From positions 1-64,000 of the forward strand of contig JAKLKB010000018.1 of the NCBI GenBank assembly GCA_023150835.1: 64,000 nt of DNA, given 5' to 3'. The notes below the pieces were generated by a model. The model had not been told where the DNA came from. It made no database searches and saw only the letters and a program-made list of their open reading frames with translations. Shown here piece by piece: positions 8,753 to 17,634 of the stretch (positions within the stretch are counted from its first letter, which is position 1; each line of letters opens with the position of its first letter). The position numbers and the translations under genes are program-made. This DNA is from Myxococcota bacterium. GTDB lineage: Bacteria > Myxococcota_C > UBA6777.

Positions 8753-9066
8753 TGAAGTCTTGTGGGGTTTCACCCCACACCCCACAACCTTAGCGCGGCT
8801 CCCTTGACAATCGAAGAGCTTGCTCGCGTTTTCCAATCACTCGCCTGTAATGGTTGACAAAGTGGTCGTACTCTTCTATTTTCTTCTCTCGTCGAAAAAG
8901 AAGCTGTATGCCTCTTGGATCTGTTTTGTGAAGCTTGAGATCATACTTTGTGTGCAAACCTTCGTGCCTACCCAAAAGTAGCGCCCATCGAGCCTTTCGG
9001 AATCCACAACTGTCCCGTCAACACGGGCTGAGCCGATCCCACCTCGCCTGGTGGTCAGGAGGCAGC

Positions 9067-11073
9067 ATGAAAGACACAGAAGGCTCCATATTTAACATCG
9101 AAAACATCGGCGTCGCGCTTGTTGTTTTCGTGGTTGGTTGTTTTGGCTTGTGGTTGTACTCCAACAAATCCATGAACGCTGAGATAGATCCAACCCATTC
9201 TTCCGCTCAAAAAGAGCCTCGCTCGCAACCTCCGCTCACCCACTCCCATCGAGAAAAAACAGCAAACATCGAAAAACAACCTCTTGTTGCTCTTTCTCCA
9301 TCCTCCCATGCCTCACGCCCTTCAAAACAACCCACGATAGCACTGAACCCAACAACTCCCAGACCAAACAACTCACTCTACCCAGAACTACAAAACTGCT
9401 CTGCCTCGAACCGAGAAACTCTACTCCGCCTACCCGCCTCCGTTCTTTCCGATCTTCAAAAAAAACAGCGCCTCAATTGGTTGGTGCGCACAATAGACAC
9501 GATGACCCCGCAAGCCCTTGCGTTGTTCCAAAAAAACCCTTGGAATCTACCCTTTTTGCTTCTCTCAGACGCCGACGCAACCTTCCGTGTACTTGATCGA
9601 TACGGCTACAGAGCGTGGCGCTTACTCTCGATGTTGGATTTTCGCTCAAGCTCCATCGAAAAAATGTCGAAAGCCATCGACCGTTTTGGAGAGATCGTCC
9701 TTGATATCGGCGAACAACACGGCTTGGCTTTCGCGCTCTTCTTTGTCTCAAAAGCAGAAGATCAAAAAGCCTGTTTACCGAGCCTTTTGTACAAAATGAT
9801 CCGCTCATTCCGAAAAGTGGAGCCTCGCCCTCAAGATGGAACCTCTCAAGCCTTGGCGTTATGGCTCCAAAACCATGACGATCTCCAACAACTTCTCACC
9901 GAGAAAAATGTCCTGTGCGAGGCATTCGATCTCCCGATCGAACTCCTTTCCAACGCCGCATCCATCGTGCGCAGCACAGCTTCCGATTCTCCTTTTTCCA
10001 TGCGCTTTTTGCTTGAAAAAGACCACAACAACCACCACACCGGCCTTCATCTATTAAAAACATACGGGCCACTCGCCGCAAGCACCCTCTACGGGCTGAA
10101 TTACCACCTCGACGAAGACGAAAAACGCGGCGCACTCGTTGTGATCAAACATCGGGGCTGGGATGGACTTTATTTGCTCAACCGATTCCATGAACTCTCC
10201 TCTTGGCGCACACTCCTCAAAAGGAAAGAACTCTACCAAAGCGACACAGCCCCTCTTCTCGCACAAATGATCCACACCATTTTTACTTCTCAAGATCCCA
10301 AACAACAAATCGACCTTTTTTCGAGGATCGGGCGGCTTGAGATTATCGATCGTCAAATCCCTCCTGATCTCACGGACAAAGCACTCGGATGGGTTCCCGG
10401 ATATTCTCTCGCAGCCAATCTTTATCGCTCGACCGCCCGAGGCCACCAGATCAGCGCATCCACGTATATCGCATCCGCTGTCGATGTCATCCCCTACGTA
10501 GGCAAAGTCGGGAAAGTCGGGAAGATATTAACAAAAGGTGGAAAGGGACTGGTGAAAACAATTTATCATACAAAAAAATCCAACGATTACTTCCATCATA
10601 TCAAGAAGCTTATTCCACAAAGTATCCTTCTTTCTTTATCAGAATCGAAAGAAAAAGGCGCAAAGATATTCAACGTCATCCAGCACAAAGCCATCCGACA
10701 GCTAAAAAAACGCCACCCTGCTTCTTTCAAGGCCGCTTTGCCGCTGCTGCTTCGACAACATCTCCTTGAACAAAGCACGCACTCGCTCAAGATCAGCCCA
10801 GCCCCTCAAGGACTTTTTCACCGTATATTGTATTTTCATCAACAAATCCCTGATCTCGCAGCTCAAGCAGTTCTCAAAGCAGCTTCTGGCTTTTCTTCTC
10901 TCGGCATCCGAACTTCTTCATTGCCAAAACCTCTTCGCGACTTGCCTTGGCGAGAAATGATCTCCAACAAGATCCAAGACAAAATACAACAACACTCCTT
11001 TTCGATGTTGATCGAACAAGCCTCTGCTCTCTTCCTTACCCCAACCCGCCCACAGGAGTCCTCGACACCCTAG
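9067..11073 (+). CDS. Membrane-anchored protein of unknown function, first gene of GTPase cluster
   Basis: A 668-residue product. ATG at 9067 follows AGGAGG by four bases. After a short cytoplasmic head comes one membrane helix (about residues 14-34, IGVALVVFVVGCFGLWLY) and then a Ser/Pro-rich linker to about residue 120. The remainder is a mostly helical domain of unknown family. Around residues 455-505 (SAVDVIPYVGKVGKVGKILTKGGKG) there is a Gly/Val/Lys segment of the kind seen in pre-toxin or membrane-inserting regions of polymorphic toxins; this is a resemblance, not an assignment. Next on the same strand, 57 bases away, is a P-loop GTPase, and then another single-helix protein. The three probably form one operon and one membrane complex. 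Confidence 0.7.
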   Translation: MKDTEGSIFNIENIGVALVVFVVGCFGLWLYSNKSMNAEIDPTHSSAQKEPRSQPPLTHSHREKTANIEKQPLVALSPSSHASRPSKQPTIALNPTTPRPNNSLYPELQNCSASNRETLLRLPASVLSDLQKKQRLNWLVRTIDTMTPQALALFQKNPWNLPFLLLSDADATFRVLDRYGYRAWRLLSMLDFRSSSIEKMSKAIDRFGEIVLDIGEQHGLAFALFFVSKAEDQKACLPSLLYKMIRSFRKVEPRPQDGTSQALALWLQNHDDLQQLLTEKNVLCEAFDLPIELLSNAASIVRSTASDSPFSMRFLLEKDHNNHHTGLHLLKTYGPLAASTLYGLNYHLDEDEKRGALVVIKHRGWDGLYLLNRFHELSSWRTLLKRKELYQSDTAPLLAQMIHTIFTSQDPKQQIDLFSRIGRLEIIDRQIPPDLTDKALGWVPGYSLAANLYRSTARGHQISASTYIASAVDVIPYVGKVGKVGKILTKGGKGLVKTIYHTKKSNDYFHHIKKLIPQSILLSLSESKEKGAKIFNVIQHKAIRQLKKRHPASFKAALPLLLRQHLLEQSTHSLKISPAPQGLFHRILYFHQQIPDLAAQAVLKAASGFSSLGIRTSSLPKPLRDLPWREMISNKIQDKIQQHSFSMLIEQASALFLTPTRPQESSTP

Positions 11074-11130
11074 CAACAAGCCGTCGCCATCCAAAAGCCT
11101 GCGGCTTTAACACATCGGAGTCAACAACGC

Positions 11131-13797
11131 ATGACCTCGCAAGTTTCGGGCGCTCCAACAACAAACCATCCACAGACCTCCTCGAAACAAGCCCCACAAC
11201 GTAATTCCTCATCGCGAATTGAGCGATTTCTCGGGATCTTTGGCCCCAAAGCCTCAGGCAAAACTGTTTATCTTACCGCGCTGTATAACCTCAATATCTT
11301 TTCTCAAGAAGACGAATTCACCTTCCATCTCTCCGTACCCGACGGCCATTCCACGCATAGCTACCTCAAAAGGCGATGGCAACAAATGGCCCAACACCGC
11401 CAATGGATAGACGCGACCGAACTCCGCGCCCCCGAAGAGATGCTTTTCAACGTCACATGGCAAGATCCACAAGGTCAGACACGCGATTACCGTGTCGTCT
11501 TACCCGACGCTTGCGGTGAATTAATGGATCGTGCTGAAGAATACTCAAAAACACAACGCTCCAATATCCTCCAATTGCAGCTCAAAGAGGACTATTTTCG
11601 ACAACTCAAGCAAAGTCACGGTGTAGCGCTGTTTATCCCCGGCAACTTAGCACCACAATCCTCCGAAGCAGCCGAGCTCAAACACGCCTTCGATCCCTTG
11701 TTCGACGCTCTCAAAAGAGAACGTGATCAACAGGGCATCAAGCAACCCATCGCCGTCATCGTCACGATGTGGGATATCCACTCTCCCTACCCACAAAACC
11801 ACGCACAAGAAGAGCAAAAAGCGCGAGATTATATTCGCTCTGTGCTAGGTCATTTCGTAGAAGACTTAGAACAACTCGCCTCAAAAGACTTCGTAAAAGT
11901 CTTTCCTATCTCGTCCACAGGCCCACTCCAACCCACCCTCCCACATTCGTTCGCCCAAATACAACACCTTCCTCCTCCCATTCAATTCCGACCCTACCGC
12001 ATCAAAGCCCCCATCCATTGGCTTTTGTCTGCCTATGAGCAGCTCTTACTCGAAAACAGCGAACGCGCCTACGAAAAAGCCATACAACGCCCCAAACTCA
12101 GCCAACTCACCGAGCTAAAAAAACAAATCAACTCTTCTCTCCAAGAACTCGCCCCTTCCCCCCAAAAAGATCGGCTCGAACACATCTCCGATCAGGTTTC
12201 CGACCTTGTGCTTGCTCTCCAAAAAAAATCTCGCAGGAGAAAGTTCTTTTCTACGTTTGTTCTGCTCGCTTTATTGAGCGGCGGCGTCGCTCTCTGGGAT
12301 AAAGCTTTCGAGAAAAAAGCTATTTCAATAGCAGATCAATTTCTTCAAGATCCTAAAACCACGCAGATGCAACGCATCGAAATCCTTAAACATCTCTGCT
12401 TACGCCGCCCACTTCCCACGCAATCGATCTTTGGCTGCTGGCAAAGCATCACTCTCAAAAGAACCCATGTCATCCAGTCTGGTGCTTCGGCGGGCTGGAA
12501 AGAGCTTCTTCCTCTCCCTTCGGAACCTTCTCTTTCTCAATTGCAAGCAAGGATCAACGAACTAGAAACATTCTTACAAGTTTATCCAAACGTGCCTGAA
12601 TCAACACTTGCGAGACAACAATTAGCACAAGCAAAAGGAAACTTCGTGCAAAAAAGACAAGCCGAACAACGCCTTCATTGGAGCCGCTTCCTTGCACAAG
12701 CACAATCCGCCCACACCACTGTCGAACTGGAACAAGCGACAAAAACTTGCCGCGATCAATTCCTTGAAAAAGAAGAATACGCTTGGATGAAGTTGCAGAT
12801 TTCAGAAATCTGCAATCGACTTCGTGTAAAAATGCAGCATCAAAAAGAAGGAACAGCGGTTTTAAGCAAATTGAATGAGATAAAAACGAAAATCGCTCAA
12901 GACAGCCAAAATACAAGTCTTTGTATTAAAGAAACAGGTGATTTTTTGATCACTTATCCACGAACTCAATTTTCCGAAGAGGTCAAAAAAATCCAAGACG
13001 ACTGCAAAAAGAAAGAAGACGAAGGATACTGGAACAAACAAGTGGCCTTATACAAACAAGAAAATCCGACAGAATATCGAAAAATTATTAAACGCGCAAA
13101 AGAATATCTTCAAAACCCGCAATATAAAATCTATACACAAGAAGCAAGATCTCTCATCCAAAAAACCGAGAGCGAATGGGATCGCAGCCAATACCAACAA
13201 ATACAAAATAACTGGCAAAACAACCATTCAAAGCTTGATGCGGCAACGATCGATCGCATCCACACAAAATGCGAAGAATACATCGCAAACGCACCCACTA
13301 AACAAATGAAAACAGCCATCGAAAACTGGCTTCGGTGGCATAAGAAACTGCGTTCCGGCATACAGTTCAACCTTGTCATCGAAAGGATCCGTATCGGAAC
13401 GGAATGGTATAGCCGCCTTCATTGGCCGGATGTTGTTGTCTCTGTCAAAGTCGGCACACAAGAAAAAAAGTCCGAAGAATTTGTTGATCTGAGAGTCGAA
13501 ACCGAATATAGCAGCAACGAAGACAACCATTTGGTGACAAAAAAGCAGTTGCCGCAAACGTTGGGCCCCTTTACGTGGCGCTACGGCAGCGATGATATCA
13601 CCGTTCGTATGCTCAACACAGAGATCACCCAAGCATACGAAAAATCACAAACCGCAAACACAGAGAAATACAACATCTCCTTTTTGCGAGGACAAGTCGC
13701 TGTTCAGTATGGATTTTATATCCATGCTCGCATCGAACCCGTATCCTCCGAAGACCGCACACCAAACAGCGCCATCTTCCCTGACTACAACGACTAA
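11131..13797 (+). CDS. P-loop GTPase with central membrane helix, double-GTPase-like
   Basis: An 888-residue product. The start ATG at 11131 has GGAG ten bases upstream. The N-terminal domain (about residues 30-320) has Walker A / G1 GPKASGKT in FLGIFGPKASGKTVYLTALY, a G3-like DACGE after a hydrophobic strand (YRVVLPDACGE), and a G4-like TMWD (VIVTMWD). These fit a TRAFAC-type GTPase of the DO-GTPase group known from conflict-system gene clusters; that subfamily is my inference. A membrane helix lies at about residues 372-388 (FFSTFVLLALLSGGVAL). It is followed by a long charged helical region and a C-terminal beta-rich domain (about 750-880). No toxin active site is seen. It is flanked by two other single-helix membrane proteins. 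Confidence 0.7.
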   Translation: MTSQVSGAPTTNHPQTSSKQAPQRNSSSRIERFLGIFGPKASGKTVYLTALYNLNIFSQEDEFTFHLSVPDGHSTHSYLKRRWQQMAQHRQWIDATELRAPEEMLFNVTWQDPQGQTRDYRVVLPDACGELMDRAEEYSKTQRSNILQLQLKEDYFRQLKQSHGVALFIPGNLAPQSSEAAELKHAFDPLFDALKRERDQQGIKQPIAVIVTMWDIHSPYPQNHAQEEQKARDYIRSVLGHFVEDLEQLASKDFVKVFPISSTGPLQPTLPHSFAQIQHLPPPIQFRPYRIKAPIHWLLSAYEQLLLENSERAYEKAIQRPKLSQLTELKKQINSSLQELAPSPQKDRLEHISDQVSDLVLALQKKSRRRKFFSTFVLLALLSGGVALWDKAFEKKAISIADQFLQDPKTTQMQRIEILKHLCLRRPLPTQSIFGCWQSITLKRTHVIQSGASAGWKELLPLPSEPSLSQLQARINELETFLQVYPNVPESTLARQQLAQAKGNFVQKRQAEQRLHWSRFLAQAQSAHTTVELEQATKTCRDQFLEKEEYAWMKLQISEICNRLRVKMQHQKEGTAVLSKLNEIKTKIAQDSQNTSLCIKETGDFLITYPRTQFSEEVKKIQDDCKKKEDEGYWNKQVALYKQENPTEYRKIIKRAKEYLQNPQYKIYTQEARSLIQKTESEWDRSQYQQIQNNWQNNHSKLDAATIDRIHTKCEEYIANAPTKQMKTAIENWLRWHKKLRSGIQFNLVIERIRIGTEWYSRLHWPDVVVSVKVGTQEKKSEEFVDLRVETEYSSNEDNHLVTKKQLPQTLGPFTWRYGSDDITVRMLNTEITQAYEKSQTANTEKYNISFLRGQVAVQYGFYIHARIEPVSSEDRTPNSAIFPDYND

Positions 13798-13945
13798 ACA
13801 CGCGTATGCCTCTTTCACTTTTCCCAATGCTACGACAAACGATATGCACACCAAGGAGAAGCTTGCAACATCCAAGAGACCCAACCAACCCGCGATCCTC
13901 TTTTCAACAACCACAACGCTCCAACAAACCAAGGACGAAACCTTC

Positions 13946-15457
13946 ATGCAAACACCAAAAGAAAACCTCTCACTCCATTCAACGCCAGACTCAAATATAC
14001 CACCGCTCTTTGTTCGTACATGGTTCAAAGAAAAAGGCAGCGTTTATCTGCACAACCAGCGTTGCCCAACAGACATCGCACCGAAACTTTATGAGGCGTT
14101 GGACAAACAAGCAAACGAATCTCTCGCGGCAGAAAAAACATGGAAAAAATGGATGGATTTCAACACTTTTTCAACGTTCGTTTTTTCTCAAAGGCTCCCT
14201 GATCCGAACGCTCCGAATCGCCATTTCACGCAACACCTCGTCGCCATCATGCCCTCAGAGACCGATCCCGCTCTGCTCACGCCCGTCATTTCGACGCTAT
14301 CACTGCCGACCGATGCCAAAGAAGCCGCCCGACTCGGATGGATTGAATTCCAACCCCCTTCTCCGCCAATTCCTCCAGCCAAGCCATCTCCTCCCGCCAA
14401 GAATTATCGTAACTGGCTGTGGAGTGGCGCACTGCTTTTTCTCGCTGCTACTTTGTTATTCTTTGGTTTTCCTAATTATTTGAGGCGATGGTTGGGAATA
14501 GAGAAGGCAAACAAAGCCAAACATTCTGAAGTCTCTCAAACAGATCATCGTTACTGGGAGTGTTCGTGGAAAACCTTTAGCGGGAAAGAGAAGTGGACGG
14601 GCAGCAGCACCGATGACCAAAGTGACAACCAAAAAGTTTGGGACAAAAAAACGACAGACGTGTTGGGCGAATTCAAAAAATTGATTAAAACAAAGGACAT
14701 AGAAGATAAAATTAAAGAGAAAATTGAAAAAGATGACACAGATAAAAAAGATGACACAGGTAAGAAGTCATTAAAGAACGAATGGGAAGAAAAAAGAAAG
14801 CAGGCTACTAAAGAAATTCACAACTGGCTCGCCGAAAATAAAAAAGGAAATAAAAAAGGAAATAAAAAAGGAAACAAAACACAAGAAAAGAGCAAACTCC
14901 AAAGTGAGCTTGAACATCTGCTCTTTCCGAAACCGACAACGAATTCAAAATCAACCAACAATCATGCAAATTATGCAGAACTCAAGCGTTGCATCGAATC
15001 AGCAAGAAGACGAAATATAACGAATTTTCAAGCCTTTTTAAAAAATGAATCTCCCTTTGAAAAGAACCCCGGTGACTTGGAGGACAAACCTAGAGAAAAC
15101 CGCAAACCTAGAGAAAACTACAAAAATTTTGGGAAAGAATGCGGATGTCCAGAAGACCCGATCTCCGGCATAGAAAAATGCGTTCTCGACAAACACCGCA
15201 AACCTGCTCCAAAGATCATCGCAGCCGAGATCCGAGATCGTGTGTTGCGCTATTACAAAAATCAGTGGGATCGATGCGCAAACACCCACAAAGCCCCCAC
15301 AGCCCCAAGATCCCCGAGTAGCCCGAAGGATACAAAATCCCCGAGCAACCAGAAAGGTGCGACAGCACCGAAAGACACGAAAGCCTCACCATCTCCGAAA
15401 GATCCAAAAGCCTCGCCATCCCCAGCCAAGGCACCGCAACGCCCCCCATTGCGTTGA
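13946..15457 (+). CDS. Single-helix membrane protein, third gene of GTPase cluster
   Basis: A 503-residue product. I chose the ATG at 13946 (AAGGA about ten bases upstream). In-frame ATGs further upstream, such as 13844, are possible and would close the 148-base gap to the GTPase. The N-terminal part (residues 15-130) includes FVFSQRLPDPNAPNRHFTQH, which loosely recalls the N-domain of GTPase-associated protein 1; I give that low weight. A membrane helix (about 157-177) follows a Pro-rich stretch. The rest is highly charged, with NKKG repeats (about residues 300-312), two small CxC/C clusters (ECGCPED, KCVLDKH) and a Pro/Ser/Lys tail. It probably partners the GTPase and the 668-residue protein. 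Confidence 0.62.
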   Translation: MQTPKENLSLHSTPDSNIPPLFVRTWFKEKGSVYLHNQRCPTDIAPKLYEALDKQANESLAAEKTWKKWMDFNTFSTFVFSQRLPDPNAPNRHFTQHLVAIMPSETDPALLTPVISTLSLPTDAKEAARLGWIEFQPPSPPIPPAKPSPPAKNYRNWLWSGALLFLAATLLFFGFPNYLRRWLGIEKANKAKHSEVSQTDHRYWECSWKTFSGKEKWTGSSTDDQSDNQKVWDKKTTDVLGEFKKLIKTKDIEDKIKEKIEKDDTDKKDDTGKKSLKNEWEEKRKQATKEIHNWLAENKKGNKKGNKKGNKTQEKSKLQSELEHLLFPKPTTNSKSTNNHANYAELKRCIESARRRNITNFQAFLKNESPFEKNPGDLEDKPRENRKPRENYKNFGKECGCPEDPISGIEKCVLDKHRKPAPKIIAAEIRDRVLRYYKNQWDRCANTHKAPTAPRSPSSPKDTKSPSNQKGATAPKDTKASPSPKDPKASPSPAKAPQRPPLR

Positions 15458-15546
15458 GCCTCCGTCCACACCGCGCTGACACACCTACACCACGCTGCCC
15501 CTTGCACCTACACCACGCTGCCTTTCACACCTGTACAACGCCAGCC

Positions 15547-16614
15547 TCACACCAGCACTTCCGCCAACAAAGCACACAGCCCGTGAGGCGTGGCCTCCTC
15601 TTTGTCTGTGAGAGCGAAGCGCAGCCCCGCTTGGTGTAGGTGATGTTGTGCTTCTTTGCTTGCCCGCGCCAAAACGGAACGCACCTTGTAGGCAGAGACG
15701 GTCTGCGTAGACAGCCCAGCGAGCGCCTTCCAGACCACCGAAGCAGCCCGATAGATCCGCAAATGATCGCGCCACACACAAGCGTCCCCTTGTTCTTGCG
15801 GATCCAAAAATCCCCACCAACGGGGGTGATCCAACGCATATCGCTTCGACGGATAACGGCGTTTGCCTCCTTCGATCCCGTACGACTGCAACATCCCCGT
15901 CCTTTCGAGATCGCTCAACGCCAACAAGATACCCCGTTCGGTATAGCCCGAATATCCGGCGATCTCTTTGACCGTACACGTTTCCTGCATCAGCAGCGCC
16001 AACAGCACCTCTGCTTTGCATCCCATCCCCACCAGATGACGCAACAAAAAACGTAATCCCGTCGATGCGTTGGCTAGATGCCCCCCAAAAGGTGCTGATC
16101 GCAGAACAAAAGCGCCACGCAACCAACCATACCGAAGAAATATCGGATCGGTTTCTCCAAAAATGGGCAAAGATGTGCCGTCTTTGTTCAAAAACAAAGG
16201 TCGTGAAACAATGACATTTATGTCCGTAAAGCTCGCTATTTTCTCCCAACGCTTTTGCTTTCCCTGCTCAACCACAACAGACGCAAAGGCTCCTGCCAAC
16301 GGATGCAAGTCTTTTTCTTCTTGCTCTTTCAACAAAGCCTGAAGCCGTGAGACATCGATCTCATCGCCCGCATAACAACACCACCGCAGAACTTCATCAA
16401 AGATCCGTGGCTCCGTTCGCCCCCACCGCCACGTTGAAAGCAACATCACTTCTGGATCGACAACAACACTGTTCGCCTCCACAGAGCGAACACCCGAAGA
16501 AATGCCTCCCCATCGCTCAGCGAGCGAAGCAACAAGATCTTTCGTAAGTTTTTGTATGGCCTGTAATACTTCTTCTTGATGATCGTACTTAGCCTCTAAG
16601 TTCATTTGCAACAT
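15547..16614 (-). CDS. Winged-helix protein, AbiEi-like antitoxin/regulator candidate
   Basis: A 355-residue product. The start ATG at 16614 lies inside the end of the upstream nucleotidyltransferase gene (26-base overlap), a sign of translational coupling; ATG 16605 is an alternative. Residues 1-190 form an unrecognised helical domain. Residues about 195-265 look like a winged helix: AEVLLALLMQETCTVKEIAGYSGYTERGILLALSDLERTGMLQSYG, with recognition helix and wing. AbiE-type antitoxins are winged-helix proteins paired with a nucleotidyltransferase toxin and repress their own operon. The pairing and coupling here fit that architecture. The wing lies in the middle rather than at the N-terminus, so it is not a standard AbiEi. 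Confidence 0.62.
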   Translation of the reverse strand: MLQMNLEAKYDHQEEVLQAIQKLTKDLVASLAERWGGISSGVRSVEANSVVVDPEVMLLSTWRWGRTEPRIFDEVLRWCCYAGDEIDVSRLQALLKEQEEKDLHPLAGAFASVVVEQGKQKRWEKIASFTDINVIVSRPLFLNKDGTSLPIFGETDPIFLRYGWLRGAFVLRSAPFGGHLANASTGLRFLLRHLVGMGCKAEVLLALLMQETCTVKEIAGYSGYTERGILLALSDLERTGMLQSYGIEGGKRRYPSKRYALDHPRWWGFLDPQEQGDACVWRDHLRIYRAASVVWKALAGLSTQTVSAYKVRSVLARASKEAQHHLHQAGLRFALTDKEEATPHGLCALLAEVLV

Positions 16615-17179
16615 CCATGAATCCCAAAAGGTCCAAGAGTTCCAGCAACATTTGCTTGTAGCCTTCCGATGGATCGTGTGTCATCGACCATAACGCTGCT
16701 GCTTTTAACTCGCCTGCGTTGGGTTCCAATAACCTCAAATCATCCAAATGCTTACCAACACCCGAATCCACCGTTGCGTACAACTTGAAATGGATCTGAT
16801 CATAGCGGCTCAGAAAACGAACTGTCAGTAGCGCTCCGTATACTCGAACCATGCAACGCTCCAACAAGCCCTCAGGCAGTCCTAAACGTTGGTTCTCCGC
16901 AGGCCCAGCATTCAACCAATCTTTTGGCAACCCGTCATCCTCCGCCACACGCTGCACCGCTCGCAGCAAAGGTTCCGAAAAAGGTTCGGGAAAACAATCT
17001 TTGCCCCCCACGACTCGCGCAACGACATCCACATCCCGCGTCGCACGCTCCACCAAGCCGAGTACTTGCAAACCCGCGCCACCACAAACCACCAAGTCCA
17101 ATCGCTCCGCACCTTCCAATTCCAACGCGTCTGCCAAATGCTCTAATTGCTCGTGTATTTGCTTTGCTTCGGAAAACAT
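16589..17179 (-). CDS. Nucleotidyltransferase-fold protein (DUF6036 / AbiEii-like), putative toxin
   Basis: A 196-residue product. ATG 17179 is preferred because GGAGG stands seven bases upstream; an ATG 13 codons earlier has a poorly spaced site. LVVCGGAGLQVLGLVERATRDVDVVA is the hallmark of the MNT/Pol-beta-like nucleotidyltransferase fold: GG motif followed by R-x-T-x-DxD. Later KLYATVDSGVGKHLDDLRLL and the helical C-terminus fit DUF6036-type proteins that accompany toxin-antitoxin or abortive-infection modules. It is the first gene of a two-gene minus-strand operon with the winged-helix protein. Three AT-rich 22-bp direct repeats lie just upstream. Toxicity is inferred from family, not shown. 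Confidence 0.7.
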   Translation of the reverse strand: MFSEAKQIHEQLEHLADALELEGAERLDLVVCGGAGLQVLGLVERATRDVDVVARVVGGKDCFPEPFSEPLLRAVQRVAEDDGLPKDWLNAGPAENQRLGLPEGLLERCMVRVYGALLTVRFLSRYDQIHFKLYATVDSGVGKHLDDLRLLEPNAGELKAAALWSMTHDPSEGYKQMLLELLDLLGFMDVANELRG

Positions 17180-17236
17180 CGCCACGCCTCCATCCGCTGC
17201 TTCGCTCTCAAACAACATCCACCCCGATCTTCTTTA

Positions 17237-17302
17237 TAAAGAATAAAATGTGCTTCTGTAAAGAATAAAATATGCCTTTGTAAAGAACAAAATATACCTT
17301 TA
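17237..17302. promoter_or_regulatory. Three 22-bp direct repeats upstream of nucleotidyltransferase operon
   Basis: Copies at 17237-17258, 17259-17280 and 17281-17302 share TAAAGAAYAAAATRTRC plus (C/T)TTY(T/G). They are perfectly phased and AT-rich, start 58 bases before the chosen start codon and would overlap the promoter. This is what an operator array for autoregulation by the winged-helix partner would look like; the binding is inferred. Confidence 0.6.
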
Positions 17303-17340
17303 CAAACAAGAGCGGTACAACAAAGACCCCACACAGTTGC

Positions 17341-17465
17341 CAAAAAAAGCCGTGTTCGCGCTATTTCAAGCGGCGGTGCTGTTTGTTTGAAAGGCGAATG
17401 ATCACCCCGCCGATACGGGGTCAAGGGGCGACAGTCCCTTGCGGGGTTTGGGGCAGCACCCCATC
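17341..17465 (+). repeat. A-family dispersed repeat
   Basis: It starts with AAAAAAAGCCGTGTTCGCG and continues through 'ttcaagcggc..tttga' to a GC-rich end (GGGGTCAAGGGG..TCCCTTGCGGGG..GGGGCAGCACCCC) that can fold into nested hairpins. Other copies lie near 18190, 19678, 28465, 41408, 57778, 59556 (reverse) and 61459. Confidence 0.8.
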
Positions 17466-17482
17466 CTCTCGGATATCGTGGG

Positions 17483-17600
17483 ATACGAGATCCGCCCGTT
17501 GAGTTATCGTAAAGACGTAGGGGCAGCCCCCTGTGGCTGCCCAACGATCGGGCGTCTACGTGCTCTCTTTTGCTGCGTACATCACTCGGATATCGTATTA
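17483..17600 (+). repeat. B-family MITE-like repeat
   Basis: It is bounded by imperfect inverted ends ATACGAGATCCG and CGGATATCGTAT. The central palindrome is GGGGCAGCCCCCTGTGGCTG. It has no coding capacity. Confidence 0.75.
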
Positions 17601-17634
17601 TCCATAGCCTCGATCCTATCGGGAGATCTTGCAC

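Larger units (their letters stand above)
8170..9066. other. Long repeat-bearing spacer
   Basis: Almost 900 bases without a supported gene. It holds three copies of a CRISPR-like repeat (8413-8564), a degenerate B element (8632-8752) and a fragment of an A element (8764-8805). Open frames here are short, overlap the repeats and lack ribosome-binding sites. Promoters for the flanking divergent genes must lie within it. Confidence 0.6.
17303..17634. other. Spacer composed of repeat families A and B
   Basis: Between the toxin-antitoxin operon and the GNAT gene. It holds an A element (17341-17465) followed almost directly by a B element (17483-17600), and nothing else recognisable. Confidence 0.7.
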
